NCBI GenBank assembly: GCA_015062655.1
Contig: SUUG01000003.1
Coordinates: forward strand, 62,001-126,000
Direction of reading: 5' to 3'
DNA from: Coriobacteriaceae bacterium
GTDB taxonomy: Bacteria > Actinomycetota > Coriobacteriia > Coriobacteriales > Coriobacteriaceae
Length of the DNA: 64,000 nucleotides
Below, one piece after another: positions 9,340 to 16,452 of this stretch. The translations under genes were made by a program, and so were the position numbers. The notes under the pieces were generated by a model that saw only the letters and a program-made list of their open reading frames with translations, did not search any database and was not told where the DNA came from. Position 1 is the first letter of the stretch; the number at the start of each line of letters is the position of its first letter.

Positions 9340-10821
9340 TTACCGCGCGAGCGCGCGGGCGCGGTCGATGCGCGCAAGGGAATCCTCGCGGCCGATGAGG
9401 GCCATCGTCTCCCCGAGCGGCGGGCTCACGAGGTTGCCGCAGACGGCCACGCGCACGGCCTGGAACACGAGGCGCTTCTTGACATCGAGGGCCTCGGGCA
9501 GCGGCTCGAGCGCGGCGTCGATCGCCTCGGGGGCCCAGGCGGCCTCGTCCACGGCCGCCAGGGCCTGCGCGGCCGCATCGAGGACGGCGGCCATGCCCTC
9601 GCGCTCGAGGCCCCGGCGCACGGACGCCTCGTCCATCTCGAGGGTCTCGGCCGTGGCGAAGACGGGCGCGGCCACGCGGGCGGCGTCGGCGGGCATCTTG
9701 GTGCGTGGGCGCACGATGCGCGCGAGCGCGTCGATCCAGGCCTCGTCGAACTCGTCGCCCTCGTGCACGAGGTCGGCCTCGATGAGCTCGGGGATCATGA
9801 TCTCGTCGGCGAAGGCGGCGTCGTCCATGCGGTTGATGTACTCGGCGTTCATCCAGTCGAGCTTCTTGGGGTCGAAGGTCGCCGGGTTCTTGGAGATGCG
9901 GTCGAGGGAGAACCGGCTGGCGAGCACCTCGCGCGGGATCACGGTGGTCTCGCCGTCGAGCGACCATCCGAGCAGCGCCAGGTAGTTCACGAAGGCGTCG
10001 GCGAGGTAGCCGGCGTTGCGGTACTCTTCCACGGAGGTGGCCCCGTGGCGCTTGGAGAGCTTTTTGCCGTCGGCCCCCAGGATCATCGAGATATGGGCGA
10101 ACTCGGGCACCGGCGCACCCAGGGCCTCGTAGACCATGACCTGGCGCGGCGTGTTGGAGAGGTGGTCGTCGCCGCGGATCACGTGGGTGATCTCCATGAG
10201 GGCGTCGTCCACGACGGTGGCGAAGTTGTAGGTCGGGGTGCCGTCGGAGCGGAAGATCACGAAGTCGTCGAGCTCCTTGGCGTCGAAGGTGACCTCGCCG
10301 TGGACGGCGTCGCGGATGACGACGTCGCCGCGGTCCTTTGGCACCTTGATGCGCAAGACGTAGGGCTCGCCAGCCTCGATGCGCGCTTCGGCCTCCTCGC
10401 GGGAGAGGTTGCGGCAGCGGCGCTGGTAGCCCTGGAAGGGGTCCTTGCGCTCCCGCGCCGCCTCGCGGTCGGCCTCGAGCATCTCGGGCGTGCAGAAGCA
10501 GGGGTAGGCGCGGCCCTCGTCCCAGAGGCGACGGGCGGCCTCGCGGTAGAGGTCGAGGCGCTCGGTCTGCGCGTAGGGGCCGAAGTCCCCGCCGACCTCG
10601 GGGCCCTCGTCCCAATCGAGGCCGAGCCAGCGCATGGCGCGCAAGATGATCTGGGTGTTCTCGTCCGTGGACCGCGTGGGGTCGGTGTCGTCGATGCGCA
10701 GGATGAACGAGCCCTTGTTGGCGCGGGCGAAGGCCCAGTTGTAGATCGCGGTGCGGGCGCCGCCGATATGCAGCTTGCCGGTGGGGGAGGGTGCGAAGCG
10801 CACGCGGACGGGTGTGGTCAT
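9340..10821 (-). CDS. gltX: glutamyl-tRNA synthetase
   Basis: Class I aminoacyl-tRNA synthetase of 493 residues that charges tRNA-Glu. The Rossmann domain begins with FAPSPTGKLHIGG (HIGH-type motif at residues 18-21), and the KMSKS-type motif reads KKLSKRHG. The all-helical anticodon-binding domain follows. It may also charge tRNA-Gln if the organism uses the amidotransferase route, but no gatCAB gene is in the window to test this. A TATAAT lies 41 bases before the start. The ribosome-binding site is weak. Confidence 0.96.
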   Translation of the reverse strand: MTTPVRVRFAPSPTGKLHIGGARTAIYNWAFARANKGSFILRIDDTDPTRSTDENTQIILRAMRWLGLDWDEGPEVGGDFGPYAQTERLDLYREAARRLWDEGRAYPCFCTPEMLEADREAARERKDPFQGYQRRCRNLSREEAEARIEAGEPYVLRIKVPKDRGDVVIRDAVHGEVTFDAKELDDFVIFRSDGTPTYNFATVVDDALMEITHVIRGDDHLSNTPRQVMVYEALGAPVPEFAHISMILGADGKKLSKRHGATSVEEYRNAGYLADAFVNYLALLGWSLDGETTVIPREVLASRFSLDRISKNPATFDPKKLDWMNAEYINRMDDAAFADEIMIPELIEADLVHEGDEFDEAWIDALARIVRPRTKMPADAARVAAPVFATAETLEMDEASVRRGLEREGMAAVLDAAAQALAAVDEAAWAPEAIDAALEPLPEALDVKKRLVFQAVRVAVCGNLVSPPLGETMALIGREDSLARIDRARALAR

Positions 10822-10861
10822 GCGATCAGTCCAATCAATCGGTCGACGGTGTCAGCCCCGC

Positions 10862-10867
10862 ATTATA
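10862..10867 (-). promoter_or_regulatory. -10 box (TATAAT) of gltX
   Basis: A perfect TATAAT on the minus strand lies 40 bases before the gltX ATG. It sits in a 236-bp gap shared with the divergent metK gene. The rest of the gap up to the metK promoter is GC-rich and shows nothing else. Confidence 0.55.
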
Positions 10868-10981
10868 GGGCATGCCCCGGCGCCGGCGGGCCCCGCGGCC
10901 GCGCTTCGGCGAGGCTCCACGGCCGCGCGTCGCGGGCCGATCTCGCGGGCCGATCTCGGGCGCTGTGGCCGCGCGGACGAG

Positions 10982-11057
10982 TAGAATGCGCTAGGCTTAA
11001 CGGCAAGCCCGGCGGAATGGTAACGGTCGCCGGGTATCTCTTATGAAAGGGGTTCAC
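10982..11057 (+). promoter_or_regulatory. metK promoter and structured leader, candidate cis-regulatory RNA
   Basis: A TAGAAT -10 box at 10982-10987 predicts a leader of about 65 nt. Three helices can be drawn. GGCTT (10994-10998) can pair with AAGCC (11005-11009). CCCGGCG (11008-11014) can pair with CGCCGGG (11028-11034) around a 13-nt loop; it shares CC with the first helix, so these two compete. CTCTT (11038-11042) can pair with AAGGG in the ribosome-binding site (11047-11051). The last pairing would hide the Shine-Dalgarno sequence. It sits before metK, a common riboswitch target, but I cannot match it to a known SAM riboswitch class by eye. Confidence 0.35.
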
Positions 11058-12338
11058 ATGTCGAACCAGCCTCGTTCCACCCAGGAACACCCCCGCGCCT
11101 TCTCCTTCACCTCCGAATCGGTGACCGAGGGCCATCCCGACAAGATCGCCGACCAGATCTCGGACGCGGTGCTCGACGCCATCCTCACCAAGGAGATCGA
11201 GCTCGAGGCGCGCGGCTACATCGCGCCCGACGGCGCGCCCGCCCTCGTCGAGAACGTCCGCTGCGCCTGCGAGACGCTGCTCACCACCGGAACCGTCGTG
11301 GTCTCGGGCGAGATCCGCACGGAGGCCTACGTCGATGTGCAGCAGATCGCCCGCGGTGTGCTCGCCCGCATCGGGTACGACCGCGCGAAGTACGGCTTCG
11401 ACTGCGAGACCTGCGGCGTCATCAACATGATCCATGGGCAGAGCCCCGATATCGCCCAGGGCGTCGACGAGAGCTTCGACGTGCAGTCCGGCCGCGCCGC
11501 CGACCCGCTCGACCTCATCGGCGCCGGCGACCAGGGCATGATGTTCGGCTACGCCACGCGCGAGACCGACACCCTGATGCCGCTGCCGCACTACCTCGCG
11601 AGCCGGCTCGCCGAGCGCCTCGCGGCCGTGCGCCACGACAACACCTTGCCCTACCTGCGGCCCGACGGGAAGACGCAGGTGACGGTGCGCTACGAGGACG
11701 GGCGCCCGGCGGCCGTGGAGACCATCGTCGTCTCCACCCAGCACGCAGCCGAGATCGAGGACATGGCACTCATCCGCGAGGACATGAAGCGCCATGTGAT
11801 CGCCCCGGTCATGGAGGCCGCGGGTGTGGACTGGCAGGGCGCCGAGCTCTACGTGAACCCCACCGGGCGCTTCGTGGTGGGCGGCCCCATGGGCGACACC
11901 GGGCTCACGGGCCGCAAGATCATCGTCGACACCTACGGCGGGTCCGGCCGCCACGGCGGCGGCGCGTTCTCGGGGAAGGACTGCACGAAGGTCGACCGCT
12001 CGGCCGCCTACGCGGCGCGCTGGGTGGCCAAGAACGTGGTCGCCGCCGGGCTCGCCGACCGCTGCGAGGTGCAGCTCGCCTACGCGATCGGCGTGGCGCG
12101 GCCCCTCTCCATCATGGTGGACACCTTCGGGACGGCCACGGTGGCCGAGGATGCGATCGAGCAGGCGGTGGCGCGCGTGTTCGACCTGCGCCCCGGCGCG
12201 ATCATCCGCGACCTCGACCTGCGCCGGCCCATCTACGAGAAGACGGCGGCCTACGGGCACTTCGGCCGCGAGGACCCCGATTTCACCTGGGAGCGCTGCG
12301 ACCACGTGGACGAGCTCCGTGCCGCCTGCGGCCTTTGA
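11058..12338 (+). CDS. metK: S-adenosylmethionine synthetase
   Basis: Makes S-adenosylmethionine from methionine and ATP in the cytoplasm. The 426-residue protein has the family hallmarks: [13 protein letters not shown] near the N-terminus, the [12 protein letters not shown] motif, and [19 protein letters not shown] of the phosphate-binding loop. The ATG at 11058 is preferred over one at 11043 because AAAGGGG lies five bases before it. The length is slightly above the usual 380-400 residues, and the protein aligns with the family throughout. It converges on coaX, with a palindromic repeat filling the gap. Confidence 0.96.
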   Translation: MSNQPRSTQEHPRAFSFTSESVTEGHPDKIADQISDAVLDAILTKEIELEARGYIAPDGAPALVENVRCACETLLTTGTVVVSGEIRTEAYVDVQQIARGVLARIGYDRAKYGFDCETCGVINMIHGQSPDIAQGVDESFDVQSGRAADPLDLIGAGDQGMMFGYATRETDTLMPLPHYLASRLAERLAAVRHDNTLPYLRPDGKTQVTVRYEDGRPAAVETIVVSTQHAAEIEDMALIREDMKRHVIAPVMEAAGVDWQGAELYVNPTGRFVVGGPMGDTGLTGRKIIVDTYGGSGRHGGGAFSGKDCTKVDRSAAYAARWVAKNVVAAGLADRCEVQLAYAIGVARPLSIMVDTFGTATVAEDAIEQAVARVFDLRPGAIIRDLDLRRPIYEKTAAYGHFGREDPDFTWERCDHVDELRAACGL

Positions 12339-12343
12339 CCTCC

Positions 12344-12409
12344 GATGCCGAGCGTTCGTAACTCGGCCTTTTAGCGCGCGTTTATGCCGGATCACGAACG
12401 CTCGGCATC
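12344..12409. repeat. dispersed palindrome, copy 1 (GATGCCGAGCGTTCG family)
   Basis: Perfect 16-bp arms, GATGCCGAGCGTTCGT (12344-12359) and its complement (12394-12409), enclose 34 bases whose inner part partly pairs (CGGC/GCCG). The same arms recur at 25689, 47479 and 58111. This copy fills the metK-coaX convergent gap and overlaps the coaX stop codon. No T-tract follows, so it is not a classical terminator. Confidence 0.9.
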
Positions 12410-13211
12410 ACCGCGGGCGCCGGTTCGCCTGCCACAGGAGGTTGAGCCCTTCGAGCGAGAGGTCCTCGCGCACGGCGACCTCATGCCTGAGCAGGGCGGC
12501 GAGCCCGGCCGCGGCCGACCCGGTGAGGATGACCGGCGCCTGCGCTCCCAGCTCCGCCATGATGAGGTCGAGCAGCCCGTCTATGCGCGCCACCTCGCCG
12601 AGGACCACGCCGGCGCGCATGGCCTCGCGCGTGCTCCGGCCGATCGTGCGGCGAGGCGCCGTGAGCCCCACCGTCGGCAGCTGGGCGGCGCCGCTTGCGA
12701 GGGCGTCGGCGCCCAACGCCATGCCCGGGGCGATGATGCCGCCGGCGAAGGCGCCGTCCGCATCCACCACCTCGAAGGTCGTGGTGGTCCCGAGGTCCAC
12801 GACGACCACGGGGGAGCCGGCCGCCGAGCGCGCCGCCACTGCGTCGGCCACGCGGTCGGCGCCCACCTCGGCCGGGTCGTCGTAGCGCATGGTCAGGCCG
12901 GTCTTGAGGCCGGGGCCCACCACGAGGGAGCGCGCGGCCCCCGTCGCGCGCAGCGCGCCTGCCCAGGCGTCGCCGATCGCGGGGACCACGCAGGCGAGGA
13001 TCGTCCCGGTGGGGCGAACGGGCGCTGGCTGCCCGGGTCGCATGAGGGCGCGGTCGATCTCAAAGCCCGCCTCGTCGGGCGTGAGCCGCGCCGGCGTGGT
13101 GAGCGAGCAGGTCCTGACGAGCTCGCCGTCGGCGATGAGCCCGATCTTGGTGACCGTGTTTCCCACATCGACCGCGAGCACGAGCTCGCGCGCATCCGTC
13201 ATGTCGCCCAC
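12408..13211 (-). CDS. coaX: type III pantothenate kinase
   Basis: Phosphorylates pantothenate, the first step of coenzyme A synthesis. It is a 267-residue ASKHA-fold protein with the N-terminal phosphate loop LAVDVGNTVTKIGL, the GADRVADAVAA segment and VVVDLGTTTTFEVVD. The GTG at 13211 is chosen because GAGGAG lies six bases upstream; an ATG at 13202 is in frame but too far from it. A later CoA-pathway gene, coaD, lies at 47.6 kb. A TACAGT -10 candidate is on the minus strand at 13251-13256. Confidence 0.93.
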   Translation of the reverse strand: MGDMTDARELVLAVDVGNTVTKIGLIADGELVRTCSLTTPARLTPDEAGFEIDRALMRPGQPAPVRPTGTILACVVPAIGDAWAGALRATGAARSLVVGPGLKTGLTMRYDDPAEVGADRVADAVAARSAAGSPVVVVDLGTTTTFEVVDADGAFAGGIIAPGMALGADALASGAAQLPTVGLTAPRRTIGRSTREAMRAGVVLGEVARIDGLLDLIMAELGAQAPVILTGSAAAGLAALLRHEVAVREDLSLEGLNLLWQANRRPR

Positions 13212-13287
13212 AGGCCTCTCCTCACGCAGGTTGAACGGCAGATGGGTCTAACTGTAGCGCATCGGGCGGCGCCCGCGGCCTCCCGCC

Positions 13288-13316
13288 TTGCGCCCGGCCT
13301 TCACAACCCCTACAAT
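13288..13316 (+). promoter_or_regulatory. candidate promoter of the OPT transporter gene
   Basis: TTGCGC (13288-13293) and TACAAT (13311-13316) are separated by 17 bases. A small hairpin, CTCCCC-ATAC-GGGGGAG (13341-13357), follows in the leader just before the ribosome-binding site AAGGAG. Confidence 0.45.
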
Positions 13317-13378
13317 TCCCCTGTCCGTACCGTAACCCGACTCCCCATACGGGGGAGCGGATATACGAAGGAGAACAT

Positions 13379-15025
13379 ATGAGCTCATCGAGCGAGCGCG
13401 GGTCCATCCGCGCCCAGCTGAGCCCCGCCGGCATCGTGATCGGGGTCATCGGCTGCGTCATCATCACGACCTCATCGGTCTACACCGCCCTCAAGATGGG
13501 GGCGCTCCCGTGGCCCACGATCTTCACCTCCATCACCGCCCTCGTGCTCCTGCGCGCGCTCGGCCGCCGCAGCCTGAACGAGGCCAACATCACCCAGGTC
13601 ATCATGTCGGCCGGCTCCATGGTCGCCGGCGGACTCGCGTTCACGATACCGGGTATCTGGATGCTCGGCCTCGCCGACACGGTGAGCGTCGTCCAGCTGC
13701 TGTCGGTCGCGCTCGGCGGAACCCTGCTCGGCCTCGTCTGCACGGCGCTCATCCGCCGCCGGTTCGTGGACGAGTCCGGCCTCGAGTACCCCATCGGCAC
13801 CGCGGCGGCCGAGACGCTCCAGGCGAGCGAGGCCGGCGGCTCCACCGGCCGGCGCCTTTTCGCCTCGATGGGGCTCGCCGGGCTCTACGCGGTGCTGCGC
13901 GACGCGTTCGGGCTCATCCCCTCGATGCTTTTCGCCCTGCCGATCCCTGGCGTCGCCTTCGGGATCTACAACTCGCCGATGATGCTCTCGGTGGGTTTTC
14001 TCGTGGGCGCCGGCGCCGTGACGGCGCAGCTCGCGGGCGGCCTCATCGCGAACTTCGGCGTGATCGTCGGCGGCACGGCGGCGGGCCTTGTCGACCTCGC
14101 GACGGCCGACGGGATCGTCAAGAGCCTCGGCATGGGCCTCATGATGGGGTCCGGCCTCGGCGTGGTGGTGAAGGACATCCTCCCGAAGGCGCGCGCCTGG
14201 TTCGCGCCGTCCGTGGGCGGCGCCGCCACCGACATCGAGAGCCGCGCCGACGCCGGGGCGCTCGCCATCATTACGGCCGTGGCCGCCCTCATCGTCTGCG
14301 TCGGGCTGGACCTCGGTCCCGTGGTCGCCGTCGTGGTGGTGCTCCTCTCGTTCGTGACGACGATCATGAGCGCGCAGTCCGTCGGGCAGACCGGCATCGA
14401 CCCGATGGAGATCTTCGGGCTCATCGTCTTGCTGATCGTCGCCGCGATCTCCGACACCGCGGGCACGGGGCTCTTCCTCGTGGCCGGCGTGGTGGCCGTC
14501 ACCTGCGGGCTGGCCGGCGATGTGATGAGCGATTTCAAGACCGGGGCGATCATCGGCACGAGCCCGCGCGCGATGTGGGCGGGCCAGGCGATCGGCGCGC
14601 TGATCGGGTCGTTCGTGTCGGTGGCCGTGCTCGTCGCCCTCGCGGGCGCCTATGGTCTCGACGCGTTCGGACCCGGCCGCGCGTTCGTCTCCGCGCAGGC
14701 GAGCGTCGTGGCGACGATGGTCTCGGGGATCCCGAGCGTGCCGGCGTTCGTCACGGGCGTCGTCGGGGGCATCGTGCTCTATGTGGCGGGCCTGCCGGCG
14801 ATGATGTTCGGCCTCGGCGTGTACCTGCCCTTCTACATGACGCTGTCGATGTTCTTGGGGTCGATGGCGAAGTTCGCCTTCGGCCGGGTCATGCGCGCGC
14901 GGGGGGTCGATGCGCGAAAGAGCGGCGAGGCCGGCGTGGTCGTCGCCTCGGGGCTGCTCGGCGGCGAGTCCATCGCCGGAGTCGTGCTGGCGCTCGTGTC
15001 GGTGGTCACGGGGATGCTCGGCTAG
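13379..15025 (+). CDS. OPT-family oligopeptide/metal-chelate transporter
   Basis: Polytopic membrane protein of 548 residues with about 14-16 hydrophobic segments and the OPT-family hallmark LEYPIGTAAAETLQA near residue 140. Prokaryotic OPT proteins import small peptides or siderophore-like metal chelates, probably by proton symport. The substrate here is not determinable. An ideal AAGGAG precedes the ATG. It stands alone, transcribed toward the non-coding repeat region, with a weak GC hairpin (15197-15228) but no clear terminator after it. Confidence 0.85.
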   Translation: MSSSSERGSIRAQLSPAGIVIGVIGCVIITTSSVYTALKMGALPWPTIFTSITALVLLRALGRRSLNEANITQVIMSAGSMVAGGLAFTIPGIWMLGLADTVSVVQLLSVALGGTLLGLVCTALIRRRFVDESGLEYPIGTAAAETLQASEAGGSTGRRLFASMGLAGLYAVLRDAFGLIPSMLFALPIPGVAFGIYNSPMMLSVGFLVGAGAVTAQLAGGLIANFGVIVGGTAAGLVDLATADGIVKSLGMGLMMGSGLGVVVKDILPKARAWFAPSVGGAATDIESRADAGALAIITAVAALIVCVGLDLGPVVAVVVVLLSFVTTIMSAQSVGQTGIDPMEIFGLIVLLIVAAISDTAGTGLFLVAGVVAVTCGLAGDVMSDFKTGAIIGTSPRAMWAGQAIGALIGSFVSVAVLVALAGAYGLDAFGPGRAFVSAQASVVATMVSGIPSVPAFVTGVVGGIVLYVAGLPAMMFGLGVYLPFYMTLSMFLGSMAKFAFGRVMRARGVDARKSGEAGVVVASGLLGGESIAGVVLALVSVVTGMLG

Positions 15026-15315
15026 GCGGGCCCCGGGGCGGCGGCCGGCTGCGCTGGCGGCCGGCTGGGATTTGCGGTTGCCGGTGGCTGTGCTGGCGGC
15101 TCGGGTGCCGACTGCATGGCGCCCGCCGCGGCCGGTGGATGGTTGCTGCTCACACTAGCCGCCCTGACCTGTGAGATCGTCGATCTGGGCGCCCCGGCCG
15201 AATAGCTCCGGCGCCCGGGTGGCCAGCGGTTTCTGCGGGACGGCGGTATCGTGGCGTGGCTCGGGGCGGCTGGCGCTGGGATTTGCGGTCGCCGGTCCTT
15301 CCGGTGAGCGGCATG
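15026..15315. other. non-coding GC-rich stretch with a 22-bp direct repeat
   Basis: No credible gene is visible. GCTGGGATTTGCGGTYGCCGG occurs twice (about 15064-15085 and 15275-15296) with one mismatch, flanking roughly 190 bp. The stretch leads directly into the first 162-bp nested-palindrome element. Confidence 0.5.
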
Positions 15316-15476
15316 AGTTGCGTTTCTTACCGCTGTGTACATCGGATTGCTAGCACTCGGAGTATGCCCGATGAATCCGCAGGTAGAGTAAGTTGCGTTT
15401 TTGACCCCTGTGCACCCCGATGTGCACAGGGGTCATTTTGTTTGAGAAAAAAGTGCATAGGCGCAAAAAATGCAAC
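15316..15476 (+). repeat. 162-bp nested-palindrome element, copy A (plus orientation)
   Basis: Bounded by AGTTGC and GCAACT. The outer 25 bases at each end are imperfect inverted repeats containing a CGCTRTGYAC-type core. Inside is a perfect 14-bp hairpin, TGACCCCTGTGCAC (15402-15415) and its complement (15422-15435), with a 6-nt loop. A T-rich stretch and GAGAAAAAAGTGCATAG follow. It aligns along its full length with copies B, C and D. Copy B lies 380 bp away in inverted orientation. Confidence 0.88.
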
Positions 15477-15856
15477 TGAGCAATGCGTGCCGGATGGTGC
15501 TGAGGGCGGGGGGGGGTGGGATGCGTCGCCGCCGGCGAGCCGGGCACCGTTCGAGGGGATCGCGGCTGAGCGGTGCGGGTTGAGCGAACCGGCATCGCGG
15601 GCGGGATGAGCCCGCGGGCGCGGCCGGCCGCCATCCGGTTCGTTCACCGCGACGGCCCTCAGCTGCCATCCGCCTCGACGGTTCCGACCACCATCCGCCT
15701 CGATCGCCGCGACGGTTCCCGGCCGCTCTGTGTTTCGCCGTCACCGACGGCCCCGGCAACCCCGCCCGTTCTGAGTGCTCCTGTGTTCTCGGCGACATCG
15801 ACTGCCCCGGTTGTCTGTCTACTTTGTTCGCCCTGCCTCCCGATTCGCCATCTCGC
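15477..15856. other. non-coding spacer between inverted elements A and B
   Basis: 380 bp of GC-rich DNA without a credible gene. It contains loose repeats of a CCATCCGCCTCGA-GACGGTTCC pattern and no recognisable cargo. It may be an eroded insertion between the two elements. Confidence 0.5.
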
Positions 15857-16018
15857 AGTTGGAATTTTTGCGGCTGTGTACGTTTTTCTCGAACAAAGTG
15901 ACGGCTATGTACCTCGCCGTACATAGCCGTCACTTTTGCAGCTGCATCTACCTGAGGAAACACGACTCATACTGGGAGTCCCCCGATAGCAAGGTGCAAA
16001 GCCGTGAGAAATGCAACC
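15857..16018 (-). repeat. 162-bp nested-palindrome element, copy B (minus orientation)
   Basis: Runs from AGTTGG to GCAACC. The central hairpin is a perfect 15-bp stem, GTGACGGCTATGTAC (15898-15912) with its complement (15919-15933), and a 6-nt loop. To the left is the conserved T-rich and GAACAAA segment; to the right is the CTACCTG-containing arm. It is the inverted partner of copy A and matches the orientation of copy D. Confidence 0.88.
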
Positions 16019-16084
16019 CAGCATGCCGGTTCGGCGCCGGAAACCGGGTGGGAGGAGGCCCCACGCCGTTCCGGCAACGCAAAC

Positions 16085-16310
16085 GGGGCGCGAACCGGCC
16101 GCGCCGCCTCGGCCGCGGAGATCGGGCGCGCGAACCGGCCGCGCCACTCGGGGGCGGGGGCCAGATGGGGCGAACCGGCCTTGCCGCCTCGGCCGCAGGA
16201 ACCGGGGGCGCGAACCACTCGCGCCAGCCCGGCCGTGGGGACCCGGGGTGCGAATCGTCCGTGTTGCTCGGGGGCGGGGGCAAGGCGGGGCGACTCGGCC
16301 CCGCCGTCGC
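16085..16310. repeat. GC-rich tandem repeat with exact 40-bp period
   Basis: The core CGAACCGGCC or a variant recurs at 16091, 16131, 16171, 16211, 16251 and 16291, exactly 40 bp apart, giving about six degenerate units. The period is not a multiple of three and no gene signal is present. It lies between element B and priA. The remaining DNA to 16438 is GC-rich with weaker repetition (CGTGCCGCC, CCCCGCAC) and no gene. Confidence 0.75.
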
Positions 16311-16438
16311 ATCGCGTGCCGCCTCGGCGCCCCCGCACTGCGTGCTGCCACGTCCCGCACCGCGCACCACCCCGGCGTCCCCGCACCGAGTGCCGCCCTG
16401 CCCCGTCCCGCCGTTCGAACATCTGTCCGCGCGCTGGG

Positions 16439-16444
16439 GTACAC
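16439..16444 (+). promoter_or_regulatory. -10 box (TACACT) of priA, near-leaderless
   Basis: TACACT ends only eight bases before the ATG at 16453, so transcription would begin at or next to the start codon. There is no strong ribosome-binding site, only GAGG very close to the ATG. This fits a leaderless or near-leaderless mRNA. Confidence 0.4.
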
Positions 16445-16452
16445 TGAGGCGC

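Noticed and set aside
7660-11046. A 1128-codon plus-strand frame across the sdaA-gltX region
   Set aside because: It runs antisense to two clearly recognised enzymes and has His/Arg/Gly-biased nonsense composition.
12344-12409. Ordinary rho-independent terminator for metK/coaX
   Set aside because: No T-tract follows on either strand. The identical arms at three other loci, including a non-convergent one, argue for a repeat family instead.
16085-16310. Possible CRISPR array from regular 40-bp spacing
   Set aside because: There is no constant repeat alternating with unique spacers. The whole 40-bp unit is degenerate and no cas gene is nearby.
15775-16452. Long N-terminal extension of the priA frame back through element B
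   Set aside because: The extension reads through a hairpin repeat and a 40-bp tandem repeat with no PriA similarity. The family starts near the ATG at 16453, next to a -10 box.
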